Of a stretch of DNA of 64,000 bases, positions 52,115-60,484 are shown one piece after another. Made by a program: the position numbers and the translations under genes. The notes beneath the pieces are model-generated. The model saw nothing but the letters and a program-made list of their open reading frames with translations. It searched no databases and had not been told where the DNA came from. Each line of letters starts with the position of its first letter. Positions within the stretch are counted from its first letter, which is position 1. This stretch comes from Microbacter sp. GSS18. Its GTDB lineage: Bacteria; Actinomycetota; Actinomycetes; Actinomycetales; Microbacteriaceae. The DNA lies in NCBI GenBank assembly GCA_029319145.1, contig CP119753.1, positions 620,001-684,000 of the forward strand, in the 5' to 3' direction.

Positions 52115-52998
52115 GTCCGTACCTCCCTCGGAGAGAAGCCGAGCGCGGCGCGCGCGGCCAGACCCGCCTTGACGGGGTCGGGCACGCGCACGCGCACGCC
52201 CTCGTCACCGCCGCGGCGCAGGCGCGTCGAGAGCGCGGCGAACAGGTCGTGGGCGGCCGTGACGGCGCGGCGGCAGTCCGCGGGGAGCTGCGGGACGACC
52301 GCGGCGGCCGCCGCGAGATCCGCGTCGATGCGGTCGAGCACCTCCTCGCGCGTCGTTCGGCCGTCTGTCACGCCGAGGTAGTCGCGTCCGAGATCGGACG
52401 CGTCGTGGTCGAGGTCGCGCAGGAAGTTCACGTCCTGGAAGGCTGCCCCCAGGCGCCGGGCGCCCTCGACGACGGCGGGGTCGGGGCGGGGCGGGACCGT
52501 GGAGCCGGCGCCGACGAACACCTGCAGGCACATGAGGCCGACCACCTCGGCCGAGCCGTAGACGTACTCGTCGTGCGAAGCGTCATCGTGCGTCGCCGTC
52601 GACAGATCCGTCCGCATGGAGGCGAAGAACGGGCGCACGAGGTCCTCGCCGATGCCGCATTCACGTGCCGTGCGTGCGAACGCGTGCACGATCAGGTTCG
52701 AGCTGAACCCGCGATCGATCGCGGCGAGCGTCTCGGTCTCGAGGTCGTCGAGCACGGTGTGCAGAGCCTCGGGCGGGAGGCCGGCCGCGGCGCCGGGCCC
52801 GTCGACGATCTCATCGGCGACGCGCACGAGAGCGTAGACGGCGCGCACGTGCGGCCGCGGGCGCGGGCCGAGCAGGCGGCATGCGAGATTGAACGACGTC
52901 GAGTAGCGCGCGATCACGCGGTCGGCTGCGTCCTGGGCGGTCGCGTCGTAGAGGGCCAGACCGGTCGCCTCTCCGTCGCGGTGGACGGGTCCGTTCAC
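52111..52998 (-). CDS. crtB: phytoene synthase
   Basis: CrtB joins two geranylgeranyl diphosphates head to head to give phytoene. The 295-residue all-helical protein has the first Asp-rich motif in YALVRVADEIVDGPG and the second in FLRDLDHDASDLGRDYL. The substrate region is YSTSFNLACRLLGP, and QDVNFLRDL is typical. Overlaps of 4 nt join it to crtE before it and crtI after it. Confidence 0.95.
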   Translation of the reverse strand: MNGPVHRDGEATGLALYDATAQDAADRVIARYSTSFNLACRLLGPRPRPHVRAVYALVRVADEIVDGPGAAAGLPPEALHTVLDDLETETLAAIDRGFSSNLIVHAFARTARECGIGEDLVRPFFASMRTDLSTATHDDASHDEYVYGSAEVVGLMCLQVFVGAGSTVPPRPDPAVVEGARRLGAAFQDVNFLRDLDHDASDLGRDYLGVTDGRTTREEVLDRIDADLAAAAAVVPQLPADCRRAVTAAHDLFAALSTRLRRGGDEGVRVRVPDPVKAGLAARAALGFSPREVRT

Positions 52999-54047
52999 GG
53001 CATACGCTCCTGGATGCGGTCGGCGAGGCTGTGCACCAGCCGCCGCGCGCGCGGCGGGAGCTCGTCGTCGTCATCGGTGCGCACGCCGTCGAGCGTATCG
53101 TCGATGAGGCCCCGCAGTCGCGCGCCGGCACCGCTCGCCTCGAGCGCGCGCTGCGCGGCGCGCACGGCGATCGGACCGGTCCGGGCCACCTGGAGCGCCG
53201 AGTCCACCTGGGGCCAGGATCCGCTCTCGCGGGCGAGCGCGACGAGCGCGGTGCGCTTGGACTCCCGCAGGTCGCCCCCGGATTCGCGCCCCGCCTGCTC
53301 CTCTGTGCCGAACGCCCCGATCAGGTCGTCGACCAGCTGGAACGCCAGGCCGAGTCGGTCGGCGTCGTGCTCGAGACGGGCGAGGGCCGTGTCCGTCGCG
53401 CCGGCGAGCGTCGCGCCGGCGACGAGGGGGGCTCGGAACGAGTAGACGGCGGTCTTGCGGAACGCGGTCGCCAGGAGCGCGTCGGCGTCGGCTTCGGCCG
53501 GGACGACACTGTGCTCGACGTCGGTGAGCTCGCCGGCGGCCGACACCAGCACGGCGTCGTCGAGGAGGTCGAGGATGCGGGTCCGCGCGTCGGGTGCGAC
53601 ATCGGCCGTGGCCGCCATGCGCAGCGCCTCGTGCAGCAGCAGGTCGCCGGCGAGGATCGCCGCGGCCTCGCCGAGCAGTCGCGTGCCCGCGGCGTCCGCA
53701 CCGCGCGTGCGGGCGCGGACGCGGAACTCGCCGGCGACGTTCGGCACGCCGCGCCGCACGGTGTCGTGGTCGATCACGTCGTCGTGGACGACGAAGGCGG
53801 CGTGCAGCAGCTCGAACGAGGCCGCGACCTGGTGCAGGCCGGGAACGGCCTGCACGTCGCCGCCGAACGCGTCGAAGGCGTCGCACACGAGTGCGGGCCG
53901 GAACCGCTTGCCGCCCCGCGCGGCGCGGCCGAGCGCCTCGCTCAGCGCGACGAAGGAGTCGCCCAGCGGCAGCGCCCGCGTGCGCACCCGCTCGAGCGCG
54001 GTCTCGATCGCGAGGTCGAGCTCGGGGCGGTCGGATCTCAGGGTCAT
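52995..54047 (-). CDS. crtE: geranylgeranyl diphosphate synthase
   Basis: This polyprenyl synthase extends dimethylallyl or farnesyl diphosphate with isopentenyl diphosphate to C20. The 350 residues show GGKRFRPALVCDAFDAFG, the first Asp-rich motif in FVVHDDVIDHDTVRRG (DDxxD), and the second in LAFQLVDDLIGAFG (DDxxG, slightly off the usual DDxxD). The ATG at 54047 overlaps the idi stop. Its place in the operon points to carotenoid precursor supply rather than quinone synthesis. Confidence 0.93.
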   Translation of the reverse strand: MTLRSDRPELDLAIETALERVRTRALPLGDSFVALSEALGRAARGGKRFRPALVCDAFDAFGGDVQAVPGLHQVAASFELLHAAFVVHDDVIDHDTVRRGVPNVAGEFRVRARTRGADAAGTRLLGEAAAILAGDLLLHEALRMAATADVAPDARTRILDLLDDAVLVSAAGELTDVEHSVVPAEADADALLATAFRKTAVYSFRAPLVAGATLAGATDTALARLEHDADRLGLAFQLVDDLIGAFGTEEQAGRESGGDLRESKRTALVALARESGSWPQVDSALQVARTGPIAVRAAQRALEASGAGARLRGLIDDTLDGVRTDDDDELPPRARRLVHSLADRIQERMP

Positions 54048-54595
54048 GAGGCTCGTCGCTGCAGTGCGGCCGGCTCGAACAGGTTCAGCTGCTGCGCCTG
54101 CAGCACCAGCCACGGGCTGAACGCCCACGGCGTCGACCGGAGCGACGCGGCGAGCTCGGCGGGATCGACCCAGCGGGCGTCGACCACCTCGAGCGGATTG
54201 AGGGTGGGCTCCTGCGTCGTGCGCGCGGTGTACACCGGGCACACCTCGTGCTCCACCATGCCGGTGGCGTCGACGGCGCGGTAGCGGAACAGGGGGAGCG
54301 CCAGCTCGATGTCGGTGAGGGTGAGTCCGAGCTCGAACTCGGCGCGTCGGCGCACCGCGGCGATCACGGGCTCGGCCGGTCGCGGGTGACCGCAGAACGA
54401 GTTGCTCCACACACCGGGCCACGTCTTCTTGTCGAGGGCGCGGCGTGTCACCAGCACCCGGCCGTCGGGGCCTACGACGTGGCATGAGAACGCCAGGTGC
54501 AGAGCGGTGTCGGTGCCGTGGACGCTGCTCTTCGGCGCGGTGCCGATCGCGCGGCCGTCCTCGTCCAGCAGGACGACGTGGTCGGTATCGGTCAT
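54044..54595 (-). CDS. idi: isopentenyl-diphosphate delta-isomerase (type I)
   Basis: Idi interconverts isopentenyl and dimethylallyl diphosphate. The 183-residue Nudix-fold enzyme has LHLAFSCHVV, RRALDKKTWPGVWSNSFCGHP with catalytic Cys (given here as KKTWPGVWSNSFCGHP), AAVRRRAEFELGL and the catalytic Glu in GMVEHEVCPVYTA. It is the first gene of the carotenoid operon. An AGGGAGG box lies 5 nt before the ATG, and a palindromic operator candidate lies 20 nt upstream. Confidence 0.95.
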   Translation of the reverse strand: MTDTDHVVLLDEDGRAIGTAPKSSVHGTDTALHLAFSCHVVGPDGRVLVTRRALDKKTWPGVWSNSFCGHPRPAEPVIAAVRRRAEFELGLTLTDIELALPLFRYRAVDATGMVEHEVCPVYTARTTQEPTLNPLEVVDARWVDPAELAASLRSTPWAFSPWLVLQAQQLNLFEPAALQRRAS

Positions 54596-54614
54596 GGTGC
54601 CTCCCTGAGTATTC

Positions 54615-54629
54615 GCTAGCTAAGCTAGC
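54615..54629. promoter_or_regulatory. candidate MarR-type operator between idi and its regulator
   Basis: GCTAGCT A AGCTAGC is a perfect palindrome with 7-bp arms around one base. It lies 20 bp before the idi ATG and 45 bp before the regulator gene. It is placed to block transcription both ways. Confidence 0.6.
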
Positions 54630-54673
54630 AATAGCTGTGCGGTCGATGCTACAAGGGAAGGGGGGTGGTGTCC

Positions 54674-55153
54674 ATGAATCCACAGGCGCCCAAGGCGCAG
54701 ACCGATCACGATCGCGCCGTGATGGACATGCTGGTCGCCGTGCGCGCGTTCAGCGACGCGCTGGATCGCATGAACGGCGGCATGAAGGACGACATGGACA
54801 TGAACGCCTCCGACCTCGCCGCGCTGCGGATGCTGATCATGCGGGAGCAGCGGGGCGAGCCCGTGAGCCCGCACGACGTCGCCCGACACCTGCGCATCTC
54901 GACAGCCTCGACGACGAAGCTGCTCGACCGGCTCACCCACGCCGGCCACGTCGAGCGGCTGCCGCATCCGACGGATCGGCGCGCGCGGGTCATCAAGCTC
55001 ACGCAGGAGTCGCGTCGGACGTTCTACCGTCACTTCGGCGATCGCATGGCAGCCATGCGTGCGATCGCCGATCGCTACGACGAGGCCGAACTCGGGCTCA
55101 TCGTGCGATTCCTCGGCGAGATGGGCGACGCGATCTCCGAGGAGAAAGCCTGA
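54674..55153 (+). CDS. MarR-family regulator, probable controller of the carotenoid operon
   Basis: This 159-residue winged-helix protein has dimerisation helices at both ends and a DNA-binding core (ASDLAALRMLIM, VSPHDVARHLRISTASTTKLL, LTHAGHVERLPHPTDRRARVI, given in pieces). The last is the MarR wing with D-R-R. It is divergent from the crt operon. MarR-type CrtR represses crt genes in Corynebacterium and responds to prenyl diphosphates; the same role is inferred here. ATG 54674 with AAGGGGG upstream is preferred, and GTG 54665 is possible. Confidence 0.88.
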   Translation: MNPQAPKAQTDHDRAVMDMLVAVRAFSDALDRMNGGMKDDMDMNASDLAALRMLIMREQRGEPVSPHDVARHLRISTASTTKLLDRLTHAGHVERLPHPTDRRARVIKLTQESRRTFYRHFGDRMAAMRAIADRYDEAELGLIVRFLGEMGDAISEEKA

Positions 55154-55217
55154 TCCGATCCGGATTCGCCGACGGTGCGGCGCGAGCCGGGCGAGTCTCC
55201 GAAGCCCCCTCGAACGC

Positions 55218-55249
55218 GAAGAAGGCGCCCCTTCCGGGACGCCTTCTTC
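55218..55249. terminator. hairpin terminator between marR-like gene and tRNA
   Basis: Perfect 10-bp arms (GAAGAAGGCG at 55218-55227, CGCCTTCTTC at 55240-55249) enclose a 12-nt loop that itself can pair CCC/GGG. It lies 12 nt from the tRNA 3' end and 64 nt from the regulator stop, so it can end both transcripts. Confidence 0.75.
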
Positions 55250-55261
55250 ACTGTATTTCCG

Positions 55262-55335
55262 TTGCGGGGACAGGATTTGAACCTGCGACCTCTGGGTTAT
55301 GAGCCCAGCGAGCTACCGAACTGCTCCACCCCGCG
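55262..55335 (-). tRNA. initiator tRNA-fMet (CAT)
   Basis: This is a 74-nt cloverleaf on the minus strand. The acceptor is CGCGGGG/CCCCGCA, and the C1-A72 mismatch marks an initiator tRNA. The anticodon arm CTGGG CTCATAA CCCAG has the three G-C pairs required for P-site binding. The D-arm is GAGCAGTTCGGTAGCTC and the T-arm GCAGG TTCAAAT CCTGT. The 3' CCA is not encoded (the next bases are CGG), so it must be added after transcription. Confidence 0.96.
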
Positions 55336-55437
55336 GCACAAGAGAAAAGCCTAGCACGGCTCCGGAGCATCGTCCAATCGGGGCCGCGACCGCCGCTCCG
55401 CTTGCTCCGCGCGGCAGCCCGCGGCCAGGATGAGGAC

Positions 55438-56250
55438 ATGACGACCTCCGCGTCCCTCGCGCTCGGGATCGCCCAGTTCTCGCCCTCCGCCGACCCGGCC
55501 GCGAACCTCGACGCGATCGGGGGGCTGGTCGCGACCGCTGCCGGTCGCGGCGCTCGTCTGGTGGTGCTGCCGGAGTACTCCAGCTACTTCATCGACCCCT
55601 TCGACCGCTCGCTCGTGGAGCACGCGCAGGCGCTGGACGGACCGTTCGTGTCGCACCTGCGGGCACTCGCCGCCGAGCACGGGGTCGTCGTCGCCGCCGG
55701 CGTCGTCGAGCGCGGCAGCGACGAACGGCGCGTCCGCAACACGGCGGTCGCCGTCGGCGCGGACGGCCTGCTGGCGCGGTACCGCAAGATGCACCTGTAC
55801 GACGCGTTCGGCCAGCGCGAGAGCGACTGGGTCGAGGCCGGCGAGATCGAGGCGCCCCAGGTGTTCGACCTGGGCGGCCTGCGGTTCGGCCTCATGACGT
55901 GCTACGACCTGCGCTTCCCCGAAGTGGCCCGAACGCTCGCGGATGCCGGGGCCGACGTCATCCTCGTGCCCGCCGAGTGGGTGCGGGGCGCTCTGAAGGA
56001 GCACCACTGGCGCACGCTGCTGCACGCCCGTGCGATCGAGAACACGCTCTTCGTCGCCGCCGCCGACCATCCGCCGCCCCTCGGCGTCGGCAATTCGATG
56101 GTCGTGGATCCGCAGGGGGTCGAGATCGCCGCCGTCGGCACGGTCACGGACGTCGCGGTGGCGCACCTCGACGTCGGGGCGGTGCCCCGGGTCCGGCGCG
56201 TGAATCCGGCGCTCGCGCTGCGTCGATTCGGCGTCGAGCCGATCGGCTAG
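55438..56250 (+). CDS. carbon-nitrogen hydrolase (nitrilase superfamily)
   Basis: This 270-residue amidase-like enzyme has the Glu-Lys-Cys triad in clear motifs: LPEYSSYF (Glu46), RYRKMHLYDAFG (Lys117) and LMTCYDLRFPEVAR (Cys155). Members of this subgroup (Nit1/omega-amidase-like) hydrolyse small amides such as deaminated glutathione or alpha-ketoglutaramate. Which one is used here is not clear. AGGA lies 7 nt before the ATG. It converges on the aminotransferase gene with 1 nt between stops, and the pair may act on related amino or keto acids. Confidence 0.92.
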   Translation: MTTSASLALGIAQFSPSADPAANLDAIGGLVATAAGRGARLVVLPEYSSYFIDPFDRSLVEHAQALDGPFVSHLRALAAEHGVVVAAGVVERGSDERRVRNTAVAVGADGLLARYRKMHLYDAFGQRESDWVEAGEIEAPQVFDLGGLRFGLMTCYDLRFPEVARTLADAGADVILVPAEWVRGALKEHHWRTLLHARAIENTLFVAAADHPPPLGVGNSMVVDPQGVEIAAVGTVTDVAVAHLDVGAVPRVRRVNPALALRRFGVEPIG

Positions 56251-56251
56251 G

Positions 56252-57451
56252 TCAGGAGAGGGCCGCGAGCCGGGCCGCCGCCTCCTCGAGCACGTCGAAG
56301 CGCTTGCAGGCCGCGAACCGCACCAGTGAGGCGTACTCGTCCCGGCGTCCGGCCCCGACGAACGCCGTCATGGGGACGGCGACGACGCCCGCGCGATCGG
56401 GCAGGGCACGGCAGAACGCGTGCGCGTCGGCGGCGCCCAGCGCCGCGGCATCCGCCACCGTGAAGTACGAGCCCGCCGGCGTCGACACGTCGAACCCGGC
56501 CTCGCGCAGTCCCGCGCCCAGGACGTCGCGCTTGCGACGGAGCGTGTCGGCGGCCTCGGCGAACACCTCGTCGGGAAGGCGCAGCCCCGCCGCGATCGCC
56601 GGCTGGAAGGGACTGCCGTTGACGTAGGTGAGGAACTGCTTGACGGCCAGTACGGCGTCGATCAGGTCGTCGGGGCCGGATATCCAGCCGATCTTCCAGC
56701 CGGTGGTCGAGAACGTCTTGCCGCCCGACGAGATGGTGAGTGTGCGCTCGGCGGCACCCGGCAGAGTCGCGATGGGGGTGTGAGGGGTGTCGAACACGAG
56801 ATGCTCGTACACCTCGTCGGTCACGATCAGCGCGTCGTGGCGCTCGGCGAGCCGCACCACCTCGGCGCGGACAGCCGCGTCGAGCACGGTGCCGGTCGGG
56901 TTGTGCGGATCGTTGACCAGGATCACGCGCGTGCGATCGGTGACCGCCGCCGCGAGCTCGTCCAGGTCGGGCTGGAAGTCCGGCCAGCGCAGCGGCACCG
57001 TCACCAGGCGGGCGCCCGCGAGACCCGCGAGGGCCGCATACGCGTCGTAGTACGGCTCGAACACGACGATCTCGTCGTCGGGGCCCTCGACGAGCGCGAG
57101 CAGCGCCGCGGCGATCGCCTCGGTCGCCCCCGCCGTGACGAGGACCTCGCGCTCCGGATCGAGCGCGATGCCGTAGAAGCGCCGCTGGTGCTCGGCGATC
57201 GCCAGCCGCAGGTCGGGGATGCCCCGGCCGGGCGGATACTGGTTGAGCCCCGCGGCTATCGCCTCGCGAGCCGTCTCGAGGACGATCGCAGGACCGTCCT
57301 CGTCGGGGAAGCCCTGCCCGAGATTGATCGCTCCGGTTCGGGCCGCCAGGGCCGACATCTCGGCGAAGATGGTGGGGTGGATCGTGCCGTCCGCGCCGAC
57401 GAGGCCGGCGCCGGCGGCGGCGCGGCGCCACGCACCGGGTATGTGTCGCAT
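56252..57451 (-). CDS. PLP-dependent class I aminotransferase
   Basis: This 399-residue aminotransferase is of the kynurenine/methionine aminotransferase-like (MalY/PatB-adjacent class I) group. Motifs are INLGQGFPDEDGP, YPPGRGIPDLRLAIAEHQ, TAGATEAIAAALLAL, LVNDPHNPTGTVLD, VTDEVYEHLVFD and the Schiff-base lysine in ISSGGKTFSTTGWKIGW. Many relatives are annotated N-succinyldiaminopimelate aminotransferase, but a dedicated dapC is already present at 5856, so a glutamine or methionine keto-acid role is more likely. The ATG at 57451 is fixed by TAGCCT 7 nt upstream. A longer frame has a Cys-rich, unlikely start. Confidence 0.88.
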   Translation of the reverse strand: MRHIPGAWRRAAAGAGLVGADGTIHPTIFAEMSALAARTGAINLGQGFPDEDGPAIVLETAREAIAAGLNQYPPGRGIPDLRLAIAEHQRRFYGIALDPEREVLVTAGATEAIAAALLALVEGPDDEIVVFEPYYDAYAALAGLAGARLVTVPLRWPDFQPDLDELAAAVTDRTRVILVNDPHNPTGTVLDAAVRAEVVRLAERHDALIVTDEVYEHLVFDTPHTPIATLPGAAERTLTISSGGKTFSTTGWKIGWISGPDDLIDAVLAVKQFLTYVNGSPFQPAIAAGLRLPDEVFAEAADTLRRKRDVLGAGLREAGFDVSTPAGSYFTVADAAALGAADAHAFCRALPDRAGVVAVPMTAFVGAGRRDEYASLVRFAACKRFDVLEEAAARLAALS

Positions 57452-57458
57452 CGGGTCG

Positions 57459-57464
57459 AGGCTA
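57459..57464 (-). promoter_or_regulatory. -10 box of leaderless aminotransferase gene
   Basis: TAGCCT on the minus strand lies 7 nt before the ATG at 57451. Confidence 0.5.
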
Positions 57465-57578
57465 CTCGCCCGTGCGCAGGGAACGGGGCGCGGATTGCTA
57501 TGCGAGTCCAATGCAGGGCATAGGCAACGCACAGAATCCGGAGCCACAGTGGACACCGGTTGGCAGAAGGAGCATCCC

Positions 57579-59174
57579 ATGAGCGACGACCAGGGCGAGC
57601 GCCCCGAAGATCAGACCCCCCAGACGCCCGCGGCGACCCCCGAGGCCGGCGCGGCGGATGCCGGCGTCGGTGCGTCCGAGACCCGGACCGTGCCGCCTGT
57701 CCCGCCCGTGCCGCCCGCCCCGCAGGGCGGTTGGGCCGCACCCACGCCGCCGCCCCCGCCGCCGGCGGGCTACGCGCCCGGTGCCGCGTACGCCCACCCG
57801 CAGGGCTACGCTCCTCCGGCGGGGACCGGCGCGGCACCCTCCGCGCACCCGGCGCCGGCTCCCGGCTACACAGGGGCCGCCTTCACCGGCGCGTTCGGCC
57901 CGGCGACCGCGACTGCGGACGCGCAGGCCACCACGCCGATCGACGGCGGCGCGGCGGCGCCGACGGAAGAGGCGCCGCAGAAGCAGAAGTCGGGCGCCGG
58001 CAAGGTCGCCGCTCTCATCGTCGCAGCCGCGCTGGTCGGCGGCGCCGCCGGACTCGGCGGTGCGTACGCCGGCGTGAACCTGTTCTCGACCAACTCGGCT
58101 GCGCCCGCGGCCGGCCCGGTGACGGTGACCGTCAACGACACCGAGTCCGTCAACCAGACCGCGGGCATCGCGGCCAAGGTCGTGCCGAGCGTCGTGACGA
58201 TCTACGCGACCGGCGCGAGCGGCAGCGGCACCGGGTCGGGCGTCGTGCTCTCGAGCGACGGCTACGTCGTGACCAACACGCACGTCGTCACGCTCGACGG
58301 GGCCACCGGCGACGCGGCGATCCGGGTCACCACCAGCGACGGCCGCGTGTACGACGCGACGGTCGTCGGCACCGACCCGACCTACGACCTCGCCGTCATC
58401 AAGCTCACCGACGCCACCGACCTCACGCCCATCGACTTCGGCGACTCGTCGGCGCTCAACGTCGGCGATGAGACGGTCGCCGTCGGGGCGCCCCTGGGGC
58501 TGCCGAACACGGTGACGACCGGCATCGTGAGCGCGCTGAACCGCTCGATCGAGATCGCCTCGTCGGCCGCGCCCGATTCCGGGGACGGATCGGACTCCGG
58601 CGGTCAGGATGGCGAGACGCCCTTCTTCTTCGACTTCGGGCAGGGGTCGGGTTCCGGCTCGGCGAACGAGTCGATCAAGATCGCCGTCATCCAGACGGAT
58701 GCGGCGATCAACCCCGGCAATTCCGGCGGTGCGCTCGTCGATTCGTCGGGTGACCTGATCGGCATCAACGTGGCCATCGCGTCGGCCGGCGGGTCGTCGG
58801 GAACGGCCGGGTCGATCGGCGTCGGCTTCTCGATCCCGTCCGACATCGTCCAGCGCATCACCGACGACATCATCGCCGACGGCACGGCGTCGCACGGTCT
58901 GCTCGGGGCGAGCGTGCAGTCGGCGGCGTACGTGGACGGAGTGACCATCACCGGCGCCTACGTGGCGGACGTCACCGCCGATGGAGCCGCAGCTGCCGCG
59001 GGCATCCAGGCCGGCGACATCGTCACCGGGTTCAACGGTGTGCCGATCACCGACTCGGTCGACCTCACCGCGCAGGTGCGCGCGGCGGCGGCGGGAAGCG
59101 ACGCGACCGTCACCTACGTCCGCGGCGACCAGTCGTTCACGGTCGATGTGACCCTCGGCTCGCTGACGCAGTAG
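57579..59174 (+). CDS. membrane-anchored HtrA/DegP-like serine protease
   Basis: This 531-residue protein is a trypsin-like PDZ protease of envelope quality control. The cytoplasmic N-terminus (about 1-140) is Pro/Ala/Gly-rich and disordered. One membrane helix follows (about 145-168, VAALIVAAALVGGAAGLGG). The catalytic domain shows the triad His235 (VVTNTHVV), Asp270 (PTYDLAVIKL) and Ser382 (INPGNSGGALVD). A C-terminal PDZ domain (about 445-530) contains AAAAGIQAGDIVTGFNG. A Ser/Gly-rich insert near residue 330 lies before the catalytic Ser. AGAAGGAG precedes the ATG by 7 nt. Confidence 0.93.
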   Translation: MSDDQGERPEDQTPQTPAATPEAGAADAGVGASETRTVPPVPPVPPAPQGGWAAPTPPPPPPAGYAPGAAYAHPQGYAPPAGTGAAPSAHPAPAPGYTGAAFTGAFGPATATADAQATTPIDGGAAAPTEEAPQKQKSGAGKVAALIVAAALVGGAAGLGGAYAGVNLFSTNSAAPAAGPVTVTVNDTESVNQTAGIAAKVVPSVVTIYATGASGSGTGSGVVLSSDGYVVTNTHVVTLDGATGDAAIRVTTSDGRVYDATVVGTDPTYDLAVIKLTDATDLTPIDFGDSSALNVGDETVAVGAPLGLPNTVTTGIVSALNRSIEIASSAAPDSGDGSDSGGQDGETPFFFDFGQGSGSGSANESIKIAVIQTDAAINPGNSGGALVDSSGDLIGINVAIASAGGSSGTAGSIGVGFSIPSDIVQRITDDIIADGTASHGLLGASVQSAAYVDGVTITGAYVADVTADGAAAAAGIQAGDIVTGFNGVPITDSVDLTAQVRAAAAGSDATVTYVRGDQSFTVDVTLGSLTQ

Positions 59175-59203
59175 CGCCTCGGGCTCCGGACGCCACCCCG
59201 CGA

Positions 59204-59209
59204 TAGGCT
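59204..59209 (+). promoter_or_regulatory. -10 box of leaderless glycerophosphotransferase gene
   Basis: TAGGCT lies 6 nt before the GTG at 59216. Confidence 0.6.
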
Positions 59210-59215
59210 CGCGGG

Positions 59216-60484
59216 GTGGCGTCCTTCTCCTTCGGCGCGGGCAACGCGCGCCAGCTCGCCGCACTCCCGCTCCAGCTCGCGGGGCGCCTCGCGACCGCGC
59301 TCATCCCGCGTTCCCGCGACCAGTGGGTGTTCGGCTGCGCGGTGGGCATCGCCGACGGCGCCCTCGCCCTGTGGCGCGTCGCGGACGGCGAAGGCGTGCC
59401 CGCGGTGTGGCTGGTCGCGTCCGTGCGTGAGCGCGCCGAGGCCGAGCGCCTGGGCATCCCCGCCGTCGCCCGCGACTCTCTCCGCGGGTGGTGGCGCACG
59501 GCACGTGCACGCGTCGTGGTCGTCACGCACGGCTTCGGCGACGCGAACCGCTACGGCGTGTGGGGCGCGTTCGTGGTCCAGCTCTGGCACGGCATCCCCC
59601 TCAAGCGCATCGGACTGGACTCCCCGGCGACGCTGCGACTGCCGGCCGCGCTCCAGCGGATGCTGGGGCCCGAGCGGGCGGCGGCGCTGGTGCGCGTGAT
59701 GTACCGGTCCTCCGCGCGGCGCATCCGTCTGCTGCCCGCTGCGTCCCACCTGGTGCGGGGAAGACTCGAATCCGCCTTCGGCCTCGCCGACTCCCGCGTG
59801 CCCGTCACCGGCGAGCCGCGCGTGGACGTGCTGTCGCAGGGCGGAGCAGCCGAGCGGCGCGACGAAGCGCGCGCTGGCGTCGAAGCCGCGGTCGGTCCGC
59901 TCGGGGAGGGCACACGGGTCGTGCTGTACGCGCCGACGTGGCGCGACGGCGACGCGGATCCCGCCGTGCCGCACGCCGGGGAGTGGCGCGAGATCGAGGA
60001 GATGCTCGAGCGTCGGGACGCCGTGCTGCTCGTGCGGTCGCACCCGCTCGGTGCGGGCGACTACCGTCCGCCCGCGCCGACGGGGCGCATCCGCGAGATC
60101 GGCAGCGACGCCGTGCCCGACATCACGCCGCTGCTGCCCGCGCTGGACGCGCTCGTGACCGACTACTCCTCGATCGTGTTCGACGCCGCCCTCGTACCGG
60201 TTCCGGCGGTGTTCCTCGCGCCCGATGAAGCCGAGTACGCCCGCACCCGGGGGTTCTACGGCGCCTACGGCGACGTCGCCGAACAGGTCGCGACGACGTG
60301 GACCGACACGTGTGCCCAGCTCGACGCCGTGCTCGGCGACGCCGACGAGCACGCGCGCCGCATCGAGCGCGCCCGGAGGCTCAGCGCCCGCGTGCACGCC
60401 TACCGCGACGGCGGTTCGGCGCGCAGGGTGTACGGTGCGATCCAGGCCCGCCTGTCCACGGGCCGCCGGATGGGGGACACATGA
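59216..60484 (+). CDS. CDP-glycerol glycerophosphotransferase family protein 1
   Basis: This 422-residue GT-B enzyme is of the TagB/TagF family that adds glycerol- or ribitol-phosphate units to teichoic acid. It has VQLWHGIPLKRIGLDSP (conserved base/His region), PRVDVLSQGG, VLYAPTWRDGDADP, VLLVRSHPLGAGDY and the nucleotide-binding VTDYSSIVFDAALV with PAVFLAPD after it. There is no N-terminal membrane segment, although a short amphipathic start is present. It overlaps the second transferase by 4 nt, so the two are co-expressed. Primase or polymerase role cannot be separated by sequence. Confidence 0.9.
   Translation: MASFSFGAGNARQLAALPLQLAGRLATALIPRSRDQWVFGCAVGIADGALALWRVADGEGVPAVWLVASVRERAEAERLGIPAVARDSLRGWWRTARARVVVVTHGFGDANRYGVWGAFVVQLWHGIPLKRIGLDSPATLRLPAALQRMLGPERAAALVRVMYRSSARRIRLLPAASHLVRGRLESAFGLADSRVPVTGEPRVDVLSQGGAAERRDEARAGVEAAVGPLGEGTRVVLYAPTWRDGDADPAVPHAGEWREIEEMLERRDAVLLVRSHPLGAGDYRPPAPTGRIREIGSDAVPDITPLLPALDALVTDYSSIVFDAALVPVPAVFLAPDEAEYARTRGFYGAYGDVAEQVATTWTDTCAQLDAVLGDADEHARRIERARRLSARVHAYRDGGSARRVYGAIQARLSTGRRMGDT

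Noticed and set aside
54044..54683. In-frame upstream extension of crtE through idi
   Set aside because: The extension lies in the wrong frame over idi, a complete gene. The ATG at 54047 with the 4-nt overlap gives a normal-length enzyme.
57452..57580. N-terminal extension of the aminotransferase by 43 residues
   Set aside because: The extension is Cys/Pro-rich and unlike the family. A leaderless -10 box fits the ATG at 57451.
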